In this document: piece after piece, positions 23,610-34,234 of the stretch
Position numbering within the stretch: the stretch's first letter is position 1
How the letters are laid out: every line of letters begins with the position of its first letter
From: Takakia lepidozioides
Taxonomy: Eukaryota > Streptophyta > Takakiopsida > Takakiales > Takakiaceae
Length of the DNA stretch: 60,000 nt
Assembly: GCA_030704615.1 (NCBI GenBank)
Contig: CM060734.1
Span: forward strand, 33,126,042-33,186,041
Direction of reading: 5' to 3'
Translations under genes and position numbers: made by a program
The notes under the pieces: model-generated
What the model saw: the letters and a program-made list of their open reading frames with translations, nothing else
What the model was told of the DNA's origin: nothing
Database searches by the model: none

Positions 23610-24885
23610 GACGAAAGTTGGTGATGGAGGAGGAGGAGAGCTCCGCGTTCTGCGGTGAGAGAGAAAGCTTCCTCAACGGCTTCCCCCAAGCTCTCAAGTC
23701 CTCAACCCTTCCTGCAGGCTTAACTTATCGCCCTTGTCTTCGGGCCTGTTCTTCGGCTTTGCCACCTATTACTATCGCTTCAAGAGAATACATCATCACC
23801 CGAATGCGCTTCTGGGACAACCCCATTAACATCAAAATTCCTGTTAAGGTTTCTAACGAACTTCCCACCTTCATCCCTTTTGCTCGCACGACGTCTTATC
23901 CCTCTCATGAATACACATCAGCCTCCTTAATGCAGGGCCGCCTTTTCTCTGATCCCTTCTCTAATCACCTCCAATATCCAGGCCTCATCCAATAGCCTTC
24001 GACCTCTCTCATGGAAGTTATGGCCCCCGACAGGCTCTGTCAACATCAGCCATGCAGCTATCTCACATCCTAAATTCCCACCACCTTAGCCCTTCCCCTG
24101 CAACTCTATGTCCTTCTCTCCTACCTCCCCTTCCCGCCCTCTCTCTCACTTGCTCAACTCGCTTGAGATTCTTCTTGCATTTGGCAAGAGAATCGGCATT
24201 CCCTGGCTCTCACTCAGCCTATCTAGCACAAATTCTGGAAGTTTGCTCATCGACGGTTTGTGTCCGGTTCCTCTCGAGCTCTCCTTCTATCTAATTCAAA
24301 CTGGTCGCTTGACATGGGACCCATTCTCAACAGAGCCTTTGGTGCTGCAACCTCCCGTTCGGGCCCAAGCAGACTGGGAGAGTCTCACCGCCCTCCCCCA
24401 TCGACGGGCACTGGCTTTTTACCCAGGCTCAATCCAAAGGTTTGATAAGTCACGATCCCTCAACCTCTACCTTCAGACCTGTTTCTGCTTTACCAAATTT
24501 CCAATTGTCCGCTAGTTGATGTTGGGCTGCTGGATCAGCTGTATAGCATAGTTTCTACTTTTAAAAGCAGGGGAGTCCTTCTTCACTTCCCGGGGAAGAA
24601 GATCAACAGAGACTTAGCTAGAGAGTGGGTTATAAGGCATCTTGGAGGAGCAGGGGACCTACAGCCGCACTTCTGCCACTCAAGAGGAAGAGGCTTCTAC
24701 TCGATTGTGCTGGAGTCTAAAGAGGCAGCTGATCGGGTGCTGGCTTTCAACCCACAACTGCATGGCCTCAACGTTAATATTTTCCCATGGTCCCCATCCA
24801 TGGGCAATAGAAATGGGAAGGTCTTGAGTCCTAGGATCATTACGCTTCCCTACATCCCTGATCAGGAGGTTAGCTGAGCGGCATG
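23610..24885 (+). mobile_element. 5' part of a second LINE (leader and start of ORF1), truncated
   Basis: The last part, about 24520-24880, encodes a DUF4283-type segment parallel to the first LINE (GVLLHFPGKKINRDLAREWV, LNVNIFPWSPSMGNRNGKV, LPYIPDQ). Identity is moderate, so it is a different subfamily. The preceding ~900 bp correspond in position to the LINE leader and ORF1 start (23618-23995 is open) but have no known domain. The coding stretch stops right after PDQ, where the DNA-transposon sequence begins. The rest of this LINE may be the piece at 34235-36342. Confidence 0.7.
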
Positions 24886-25079
24886 AGCGGAGTAGTAAGA
24901 CAATCGGTTTTCATCAGCAGAAGTACAAATTTCGAAAATAAAAAACAATAAAAAAACAATAAAAAACAATAATTTAATGCAATGTGTCAGGAAAAACAAA
25001 TATATTATTCGGCCCCTTGAAGGAAAATTGTAGTTTTGACAGTTGTGCTCATGATATTTCGTCTTCCGCTCATGCCAAT

Positions 25080-25530
25080 TCCCAGCGACATGTGCAAATA
25101 TGGCGCCGAATTTCGCGGTAATAGGGTCCGTAACCTGAAAAAACGGCGATGTATTTCGCGGTAATAGGTCTCTCTGGTGAAAAATGGTGCCGAATTCCGC
25201 GGCTATAGGTCCCCTCATGACAGGTAATTCGGCGCCATTTTTCCAGTGCATGTTCGGACTTAGCCAGTTTTTGGCGCAAAATAGGGAAATTCGGCGCCAT
25301 TTTTCCAGACACTGTACCAGTGCATGTTGGGACTTAGCCAGTTTTCGGCCCAAAAAAGAGAAATTCGGCGCCATTTTTCCAGACACGGTACCAGTGCATG
25401 TTGGGACTTAGCCAGTTTTCGGCCCAAAAAAGAGAAATTCGGCGCCATTTCCCAGACACAGGTACCAGTGCATGTTGGGACCTAGCCAGTTTTCGGCCCC
25501 AAAAAGAGAAATTCGGCGCCATTTTTCCTG
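25080..25530. repeat. Left terminal array of the MULE-like element, including 74-bp tandem repeats
   Basis: Three single motifs (ggcgccgaatttcgcggtaa type) come first. They are followed by about four copies of a 74-bp unit containing gaaattcggcgccatttttc and ccagtgcatgttgggactta; the motif starts at 25286, 25360, 25434 and 25508, exactly 74 bp apart. The later copies are nearly identical, which points to recent amplification. Confidence 0.85.
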
Positions 25531-25685
25531 AAATGGCCCCACAACTGCTTCTGTTGGATCTCAGTTTGAATGCAATATTGCCTCATTCCAGGAGTTTTGG
25601 GGTGCATTTCATTACACTGCAAAAAAAAGTCTGATACAGCAAAATGCAATTGAAAATATCCATATGGAGGATTCCCTTTGCCCCA

Positions 25686-28600
25686 TCAATGATTTGTGGA
25701 ATCCCCAAGGAGGAGTTTGTGCAGCTCGTTCACGCTCAACGCCGGTGCATGAATAAAGTCATCAATAGTCACGTTCATCCTCAACCTCTTCAAGTAAATG
25801 TAATACAGATGCTTGCACGGATAATACTTCGAACCCTTCTTTGCTTCCATCAACGAGAAGTCCGTACAATTGCAAGTCGGCTCCACTCAAATCATAATTG
25901 TGTATACATCGTCGCGTACAACCAAGCCGGCCGTTGCCATCCGATACACACGCCCAAGGCCGGATGGGGGTACGTCCACAGAGCTCTGAATAGTGCAAGC
26001 CATCCCAAGAGCATTGGCAATCCGAGTCTCATTCAACTTGTTGGGAGGGTGTCGTCTCTTCACTCTTCCGAATGGCATTGTGGGATGTGCAGAATTGTCC
26101 AATCCGTCTCTACTGGACCGAGCAGTCTGCAATGGCTGGGTCTGAGGAACCGGAAATGCGTGGGCCGGGATGTCTGTGCGTTGCACCATTCGAAATCCTG
26201 CTGCAGATAGAGCATCCGCCTCATTCTGAGAGAGGCTGCAACCCAGTGCAACAGGCCAGACGCCCAGAGGCTCCGGCATTCCCTGAATCCCGTACTTGGG
26301 CTTGCCAAATACACAGGTCATTATGTCGTGCCTACAGAACCAAAATGTCTGCGTTGTGGCGTGAGCAAATGTGGGAGTGCAGGTACAGCACCGTGTGGGT
26401 TCCTCCGAATCATCTCACCACAGCGTGCTCTCGTATCCACCCGGATGGCGCAGCACTTCCCTCGAAATGCCGGCAATGTCCTCACAATTCTCCACTGTGA
26501 CTTCGACACTCTTGTCTCCACAATGGGAATGTTGTACTACTTTACTACAGATGGCTCGTTATGTTGCCGGGGCACGCGCCCTGTGCTCAAAAGAGATGAC
26601 GATCTTGAATGTGCAGGACTTGCGGTGCTCGACGAGACCTCCTCAGGCAACATCACCGGACCACGAGGGAGCGTGCGAATATTCTTGTCAACTCGCCATG
26701 AATGCTCTTCTCCGCCAGGTGCCTCGTCAAGTCTTCGTCTCACTAGACGGGTATGAACATCTCCTTCCAAACGTTGGCCTCTTCGCAGCAATGGCGTGTC
26801 CCGAAGGCCCTCTCGCAAGGCCGCCGCCCACTTCCGAGGATTCTTCGATCTAGAGGCAGTCCGCATCAGCATTTCCTGCCTGTCCGGCCCCAAGCCCCAC
26901 TGTTTCCCTTTCAAGAACTCGTTGTACCTGCATTGCTGCATAATTGACCTCACAATGTCCTCCGTTGTGGCAGTGAGGATGTCCACCAAATGCGCCGCAG
27001 AGGAGGCATGCCAGGAAGAGTGCATTGATTCGGCCATGTTTGTCGTGGGCATGTCGGTGTCGGAGTCGAGACACATTTCCTGCACAAGCACATGTTGAGG
27101 TTACAAGCAAGTTACAAATATGGCCAAGAATAATATTCAACGGGACGCGAATTCGTGCAACTCACCTCCCGCATATAGTCGCTGAACTGGAGGAAACGAT
27201 AATGCCACCATGCTAGCCAACTGACCATTGCTCCCTCGTCTGATTTCCTTACAGCACCTGACGATGTCCACCAAGCCCGTATACATGCAAACTGTGTCTC
27301 TGCATCATCCAAGGTGGGAGCGCGCTTCCACGCGAGGCACATGGAACGGTGCTCCTCTCTGAAATCTGGCGCCACGAGCCTGGTTGTGTACTGCGAAAGG
27401 CTCTGCAGAAAATGGAACCCACAAGATCTCTCCTTGCCTTCCATGGGAACATTGGGGTCTTGCCCGTACACCTTCGGATGGCAGCCCAATTTGCTTGTGC
27501 GTTGTCCGCCATGAAACCACGGAAATTGGGAGGGGGCAATCCCGCCTTGGCCATCTGTTCGTTTATTCTCTGCCAAAGAAGCATCTCCGATTGTGTGTTC
27601 TCTCCTTTCATCTCACAAATAGCAATTGTCATTAGCATCCTGCAGTGGGTGTCGTAGACATGTGCACCCATTGTCACCCACTGGTGATTTGTAATTCGCT
27701 TGATATGGTCGAACATGACCCAACTGTTTGACAAGTCCCCACTCGTCATCCTGTCGACCAGTTCGACGCCGCTGCCAGGTCCACACGTGGGCATTTTGAA
27801 TACGAAACAACGATCTGCCTCAGTCCCTTGTCCTGGAAACCTACTTCCATGAATGTAGTCATATCCACATCGTCGCTTCACCTCCAGAATGGAGTGCATA
27901 TCCGAGCCACGCCCAATTTTCTGTTTGCATGAGACAATGTGGTTTTGGACATTCGGTGAACATACGTGGGACACCGACTCCAGCAATGCCTCCATTTCCT
28001 TTTCATCGAGAGGAACTCTATCAGAGCCGTCTTCCGACATAATTCTGGCCAATGCCATCTTATGGGCGGCTTGTAGCTGTATCTGTTTGGGTTTGGCACC
28101 CGGTCTCAACTTAACCTCCTCCTGAACGAGCTGCTCTGCCTCGTGGGCAGCCTCCCGCGAGTTCCCCCTCGCCAATTTGTGACAATGGGAACCAACGTGT
28201 ATGCAAGCTCGGGTGAGGTCAGGGAAACGGTGCAACACATAGAACTGCTTGGCATTACAAATAGACATGCAGTGTGGTGGTTCTTTGCAATGCGCACACT
28301 TAAATGTGGAGTTTGGAACCTTCTCCTGAGTTCGAAATGGTTGATGAGCTGTGCCTGTCCAATCGGTCTCGTTCCTGTGACCTCTGGATTTAAAGTGGAA
28401 GCAAGTTGGGGAGAAACACCGCAACGCGCCCGCACAAACAACGTAGCACACCCACACACCATCGAGCATCTTCATGCTGGTAGTTTTGGTAACGCACCAA
28501 GGATGACCGTCATGTTTTCTATCCATATCTGTCAACATTCCGGACGCCCTCGAGTAGTCCGCCCGAGGAGGGAACTCAAAGAAGATATTACCGTCGACGT

Positions 28601-29267
28601 CGGCGGGAAGGCATGTAACCGATTTAATTGCGAACTTGCTGTAGTCCAGCCCGGCCAGCTCCAACCGGTGTCCCTCCAGGTGAAGCCCTCGTAGAATTTC
28701 AAGAATAGATCGAACTGCGGTGCTCGTGCTGGGAATATGACTCCCTCCTCCACTGACGTCCATTGAGGACTTGCCTGATCTCCAGGACGACCTCGGAACT
28801 TCCATGACCTCGTCTGAGTCGGACAGGTTGTGAACAACCCGGTTCTCGCTCGTCTTCATGGATGGGTTCGGCTCTGGATTTACTTCGTTGCGGACTTCTC
28901 TCTTTGAGGTAGCCACTCTCTGATTCGCGGATTGTTTCGTGGAAGGCGCCAGGATAGAAGGTGCATTTGGCGGGCAAATGAAGTCCCCAACAGCCCTGTA
29001 TATAACGTTGTCCGATGGTGGAACTCGCCATTCCCTGCCATCGCCGAAATCATCGTGGAGCACAACAATACTCTCGACAACAAGGCCGTTTGAGTCCTTC
29101 CTTTCCTCCTCCAAAAATACCGACCCCGGTTTCAGGTGGTATCGAACGCACAGATATTTCTCCATCACCCGACAGATGTCCCCTCTGCACGGAAATGAAG
29201 CTCTATGCTCGTGAGGAGGGCAGTACACTGTAGCGCTCGGGTTTTCCACCATGGGAGATGTGCACAC
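25686..29267 (-). pseudogene. MULE-family transposase with GCM-type zinc finger, DDE region and SWIM finger (disrupted)
   Basis: From the ATG at 29267: an acidic N-terminus, then a WRKY/GCM1-like zinc finger (HPWCVTKTTSMKMLDGVWVC, FKCAHCKEPPHCMS, SHCHKL). Next is the MULE/DDE core: first Asp in WVMFDHIKRITN, second Asp in GFMADNAQANWAAIRR, then AWWTSSGAV and SWLAWWHYRF. A GT-AG intron probably lies at about 27092-27167, joining MRE to EMCLDSDTDMPTTNMAESMH. The C-terminus has a SWIM finger (PTCNCTDFSL then YYPCKHLYYIYL, pattern CxC...CxH). Damage: one-base frameshifts near 27478 and 26555, and in-frame TGA codons near 26423 and at 25887. The protein would cut and move the element; this copy looks dead. 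The GCM/MULE link is known from studies of the WRKY-GCM1 superfamily. Confidence 0.75.
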
Positions 29268-29529
29268 AAGACTGCCAGGATGGCGTGCGGGGAAGCTCCC
29301 TGGTAGAAGGGGGATGCAGCGATGGGAAGGAATGCGGTGCCGATTTGTCCGAGCGACGAAGCCTGATCCAAATCCAGGGAGCCAACTATCTCAAAAATCC
29401 AGAGTCAGAGTGTTAATGAACCTTGTCTCCGGAATGCGGCCCTTGGTCTTTGCGCTATAACTGCCAACGGTATGCAGTCAGAAAGTGGGGGGCCGTCCGG
29501 ATGATGGCGGCTGAAGGGGAGAAGCCGGC

Positions 29530-30545
29530 ACTGTGCCGTCACATTACTACCCCCGAATGGAAATTCGGCACCCAATACCCAACAGGGGCCGCACGGATGA
29601 AGTCGTTTGGGGCAGAGATGCCGGCACCTGTCCGACAGAAAACATCCCCGGATGGAAATTCAGCGCCGAATTTCCATTCGGATCCACCCAAAGGAAGTCC
29701 TATCGGGGGGTCAGGCCGAAAACTGGCCGACCTAAAAACCTCCGCGGATGGAAAAACGGCGCCGAATTTCCATCCGAGGCCTTTCGGATGCAGTCGGCTC
29801 GGGGGAAAGGCCGCCATCTGGCCTCACATTACAACCCCCGGACGGAAATTCCGCACCGAATATACAACAGGGGAAGCCCGGATGAAGTCGCCTCGGGCGC
29901 AGAGGCCGGCGCGTGTGCGACAGAGAACATCCCCTGGATGAACATTCGGCGCCGAATTTCCATCCGGCCCCCCCCAAGGAAGTCGTGTCGGGTGGTCAGG
30001 CCGAAAACTGGCCGGCATAAAAAAACGACGCCGAATTTCCATCCGGGGCGGTTCGGATGCAGTCGGGGAGGGGGGAGAGGCCGGCACCTGGCCGTCACAT
30101 TTCAACCCCCGGACGGAAATTCGGCACCGAATATCCAACAGGGGACGCCCGGATGAAGTCGCCTCGGGCGTAGAAGCCGGCACGTGTTCGACAGAGAGCA
30201 TCCCCTATATAGAGATTCGGCGCCGAATTTCCATCCGGGCCCCCCAAAGGAAGTCGTGTCGGGGGGTCAGGCCGAAAACTGGCCGACATAAAAACCTCCC
30301 CAGATGGAAAAACAGCGCCGAATTTCCATCTGGGGCCGTTCCAATGCAGTCAGGGAGGGGGGAGAGGCCGGCACCTGGCCGTCATATTTCAACCCCCGGA
30401 CGGAAATTCGGCACTGAATATCCAACAGAGCGGCGGAGAGGCCGGCACCTCTCCGGCAGAGACCATCCCCCGGATGGAAATTCGGCGCCGAATTTCCATC
30501 GGGGCCCCCTCAAAGGAAGTCGTAAAAACCTCCCAGAATGGAAAA
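29530..30545. repeat. Array of ~270-285-bp repeats in the right arm of the MULE-like element
   Basis: The landmark aggccgaaaactggccg recurs at 29713, 29998 and 30269 (spacing 285 and 271 bp). Landmarks for cccccggacggaaattc and for gccggcacctggccgtcaca recur in step. Each unit has several copies of the palindromic core ggcgccgaatttcc. About 3.5 divergent units are present. Open frames here arise from the repeat structure and are not called as genes. Confidence 0.8.
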
Positions 30546-30572
30546 ACGGTGCCGAATTTTCGTCCGAGGCTG

Positions 30573-31166
30573 TTCCGATTTGCCTCTAGCAGTCAAGGAT
30601 TCCAAGAAAAAAGTGTCTACAAGTGCACTTCAGCCACAAAACAAACAGTTAGGTTTGTTTTTCTCCGAAAAATCAATCGGACACGCTCAGAATTACCTGC
30701 AGGAAGGTAATTCAGCGCTTCAAAATACCTGGCGAATGGAAATTCGGCGCCGAATTTCCGTCCGAGGCTGTTCCGATTTGCCTCTAGCAGTCAAGGATTC
30801 CAAGAAAAAAGTGTCTACAAGTGCACTTCAGCCACAAAACAAACAGTTAGGTTTGTTTTTCTCCGAAAAATCAATCGGACACGCTCAGAATTACCTGCAG
30901 GAAGGTAATTCAGCGCTTCGAAATACCTGGCGAATGGAAATTCGGCGCCGAATTTCCGTCCGAGGCTGTTCCGATTTGCCTCTAGCAGTCAAGGATTCCA
31001 AGAAAAAAGTGTCTACAAGTGCACTTCAGCCACAAAACAAACAGTTAGGTTTGTTTTTCTTCGAAAAATCAATTGGACACGCTCAGAATTACCTGCAGGA
31101 AGGTAATTCAGCGCTTCGAAATACCTGGCGAATGGAAATTCGGCGCCGAATATCCATACACCAGCG
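30573..31166. repeat. Three tandem 198-bp repeats
   Basis: The units begin with ttccgatttgcctctagcag at 30573, 30771 and 30969, exactly 198 bp apart, and differ at only a few bases. Each ends with the palindromic core. Because 198 is a multiple of 3, one frame stays open and repeats a 66-residue block (DLPLAVKDSKKKVSTSALQP...). I regard this as a by-product of the repeats, not a protein gene. Confidence 0.9.
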
Positions 31167-31236
31167 ATCCAACTTACCTGCTGGATGGAAATTCGGCGCC
31201 GGATCTCCATTCATCCGGGATTCGAATTACCTGCAG

Positions 31237-31965
31237 GATGGAAATTCGGCGCCGAATCTCCATCCATCCGCTCTCCGACCAACCTTGCGGATGGAAATCC
31301 GGCGCCGGATTTCCATCCATCCGCCTCCGAATTACCTACTTGAGGGAAATTTCGCGCGCCGCCCTACCTGCGCGGATGGAAATCCGGCGCCAGATTTCCA
31401 TCCATCCGCTTCTGAATTACCTGCGTGAAGGAAATTTCGCGCGCCGCCCTGCGCGGATGGAAATCCGGCTCCGGATTTCCATCCATCCGCTTCCGAATTA
31501 CCTGCGTGAGGGAAATTTCGCGCGTCGCCCTACCTGCGCGGATGGAAATCCTGTGCCGGATTTCCATCCATCCGCTTCCGAATTACCTGCGTGAGGGAAA
31601 TTTCGCACGCCGCCCTACCTGCGCGGATGGAAATCCGGCGCCGGATTTCTATCCATCCGCCTCGGAATTACCTGCGTGAGGGAAATTTCGCGCTCCGCCT
31701 TACCTGCGCGGATGGAAATCCGGCGCCGGATTTCCATCCATCCGCTTCGGAATTACCTGCGTGAGGGAAATTTGGCGCGCCGCCCTACCTGCGCGGATGG
31801 AAATCCGGCGCCGGATTTCCATCCATCCGCTTCTGAATTACCTGCGTGAGGGAAATTTCGCGCGCCGCCGTACCTTGCAGGATGGAAATCCGGCGCTGGA
31901 TTTCCATCCTGCTGCGCTCCGAATTACCTGTAGGATGGAAATCCGGCGCCAGATTTCCATCCTGC
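31237..31965. repeat. 85-bp tandem repeats carrying a 28-bp palindrome
   Basis: The gatggaaatcc start recurs at 31290, 31375, 31456, 31541, 31626, 31711, 31796 and 31881, mostly 85 bp apart. Several units (for example 31290-31317, 31711-31738, 31796-31823) hold a perfect 28-bp palindrome whose left half is gatggaaatccggc. Units also share gaattacctgcgtgagggaa and ttcgcgcgccgccctacctg. The similarity between units suggests recent expansion. Confidence 0.9.
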
Positions 31966-32010
31966 AGCGCTCCGAATTACCTCTACGTTGGAAATTCCGG
32001 GCAGAGTTCC

Positions 32011-32919
32011 GTCGATTTTCATTCGACATGGAGGGCTTCATCCGACATTTAATTGCGCAGTTGGGCAATAAATGTCCACCGCCATCCGTTTTCATTCGGG
32101 CTGGCGACACATGGCTTCCTGGATACGTACCCTAAATCTGATGTTTGGCTTAACATGCTATTCGAGGCATGTACCCCAAAAACGGAGATCTTTTTCCATT
32201 TTGGCTGGGACTTATGCCGCCTGAAGGGCGTGGCTCTCCTGAGAGAGACCTCACATCCAGACCGCGGCGGAAGTTGAAAGCTCTGTACTACGGACGACGG
32301 CCAATAACTCGCATGGCCAAACTGAAGCTCCAGCAGGAGATTCCAGTGTCTTGCTCACAACCCGCGCCAACTGAAGCCGAGTACTCTCAGGCAAGCCACT
32401 TCTGCTTTCGCTTTGTTCGATTTCGATTTTGCTTTCGCTTTCGCTTTCGCTATGTTGCCTCGCTTTGTTTTTGCATCTTCATACTGGCTTCGCTGGATGA
32501 GTGAACCTTAGATAATTGAGTGAACCTTAGATTGTTTGCAATGCGTGTGCAAATCCGGCAACTCTGGAGAAGGCTGCTTGTGCATGTCATTCTCAGGCAA
32601 TGGTTGCATTTGTTTTCATTGTTGTTGCATGGCTCTCCATACTTCCTAAACTTGTCATGTTTTCATTTTTGTTACACGATTGTTGCTATGGTGGTTGCGA
32701 TGCTGGTTTTGGCACCGATGTTGGTTCTCACGATTTTGGGAATGACAGAGTGACGACGAGCCCGGCACGCCGGTGGTATCATCGACTGCTGCAACTCATC
32801 GCATGTTTGAACCGCCCACCTTGGAGCAAGAGGGCAAACTTCAACCTTTTGTTGGTGGATGAGATGACCTGCAGCGAGAGTACGACAGAATAGGCATTGG
32901 GGAGGTTGGTGCAGGCCTC
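32011..32919. other. Spacer between palindromic array and ParB-like gene
   Basis: No domain was recognised in the short open frames. There is a run of ttcgct/tttcgc hexamers at about 32410-32452 and a duplicated gtgaaccttagat at about 32501-32533. It may be the 5' region of the gene starting at 32920 or the right end of the transposon. Confidence 0.45.
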
Positions 32920-34117
32920 ATGGCAGGTGAAGGGCGTGAGGAAGTGAGAACAGCAGATCCGGCAATGGAGGTTGTTGATGCAGAAGCAGTAGGGCCCGTC
33001 CAAGCAAAGAAGAAGAAGAAAGCCAAGCACGTGCAATCCCCGGCGCGAGAGCCGTCACGGGCTGCGGAGGGGGGAGTTCGCAGTGCGCGCGAGGGTGTCA
33101 GTTCGCCTACCTCAAAGGTGGTCGTTCATCCGGGCTCCCCTGCTGCTAGCCCTAATAAGAAACAGAAAGCCCGTGAGAGGGCAAAAGAGAGGGCAAAAGA
33201 ACAGGCAAGACACAAGGCTAGCCAGGAGGAAAGAGAAAAGGCCACTGAAGAGGCTAGGGGTTCCGAACTGACAGATTCCCATGTAAGTGAGGGACGCACA
33301 GAGACGGTGGATCCCTCCAAGACACCACAAAGCGGCAGCAACACACCGGTTAGACCATCGCGGGCAAGAAGTAGCCCCTGCAATTACCCATACGGTGGAG
33401 AGTGGAGGAAAGGAAAGAACACCAGAAAGAGCACGGATTGTGCAAGTTCGAGGTGAAGCCAGGGAGAGGGCAGTAGAGACGGGGAGAGTGCTGGAGGTGG
33501 TTTCGCAGGTGGCTGACCCTGTTGAGGAGGACGACATGGAGCTTTCTGACCAGGATGACATCCTCCCGGACATCCCCAGGCCCCAAACCCGGAGCATACA
33601 GGCTGGATTTGGCGGTCCTGGTGGGCTGCCAGAAAACCCCTCTGCAGCAGACGTCATGTCTGAGGCGGATATGAAGTTGGCCGTTGCCAAGATGTTGGAG
33701 GCAACCCACAGCAACATTGGCAGGGTGCTGGGGGGCATGGTGTACCCGGCCAAGCTTCGAATTCCCCTTTGCCGCTTGGTGTCATTGCAGGTGGTGAGAC
33801 CTGCCCTCCCAGGCGATATCGACAAGCTGAAATTCTCTTTCCGGGATGGATATCGAATGGGTTCTGCCGCGTTTTACGTTTCCATTGAGAACGACCACGG
33901 AGCTTCCCGTGCCCACACTTCCGATGAGGTGGACAAATGGGGTCCCCATTGGCAAACGCGAAACGAGGAGTTCGAGAGATCGATTGCTAGTGATCCTCTT
34001 TTCCAGCACTTGTCCGGTAAGATGTTCTACGTGTGGGACGGCAATCATCGCCTCCTGGCATGGATGGAGCATATTGCCCAAGCCCACCCCAACGACCTCG
34101 AAATGCCAAAAAAATAA
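32920..34117 (+). CDS. Protein with C-terminal ParB/sulfiredoxin-like motif, split between two frames
   Basis: The N-terminal half (ATG at 32920, open to 33456) is charged and Lys/Ala/Glu-rich (KKKKKAKHVQSPAREPS, ERAKERAKEQARHKASQEER), like a disordered nuclear segment. The continuation to 34117 is in another frame, with the switch near 33400. It includes an acidic DPVEEDDMELSDQDDILPD and then a compact domain ending in KMFYVWDGNHRLLAWMEHIA. D-G-N-H-R-L-x-A-W resembles the DGxHR signature of the ParB/Srx fold; that assignment is inference from a short motif. The frame is cut off in an A-rich stretch at about 34107, next to a truncated LINE, so the C-terminus is probably lost. It could be transposon cargo, a neighbouring element's gene or a damaged host gene. 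Confidence 0.5.
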
Positions 34118-34234
34118 TATAATAAAGAAACTTGGATTTCTTCATAATCCAAGATAATCAGGGTAATTTGAGGTGTACTATCTATACATGGAAAAAAACA
34201 GGAAAAAAAAAACAAGGAAAAAAAAACCCCGTCT

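Larger units (their letters stand above)
24886..32010 (-). mobile_element. MULE-like DNA transposon with GCM-type transposase and palindromic terminal arrays
   Basis: The element has a minus-strand transposase gene (25686-29267) between two blocks of repeats sharing a core near ggaaaaacggcgccgaattt. The left block (25080-25530) carries it mostly in the opposite orientation to the right block (29530-31965), as expected for long inverted terminal or subterminal repeats. On the left it begins immediately after a truncated LINE. The exact ends and target duplications could not be fixed by eye, so the boundaries are estimates. Confidence 0.65.

Noticed and set aside
25062-25530. CRISPR-like array (regular 74-bp repeats)
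   Set aside because: There are no unique spacers between short repeats: the whole 74-bp unit repeats, and the setting is a plant transposon end.
26400-26460. SWIM finger at CTCTPTF...FCRH (about 26340-26420)
   Set aside because: The spacing CxC...CxH fits loosely, but the later PTCNC...YYPCKH at 25686-25886 fits much better and sits at the expected C-terminal position.
30538-32135. Long open frames (296, 173 and 124 codons) across the palindromic arrays
   Set aside because: They exist because repeat periods such as 198 bp are multiples of three. The translation is a repeated RMEIRRRIS-type string with no domain, and both strands are open in the same way.
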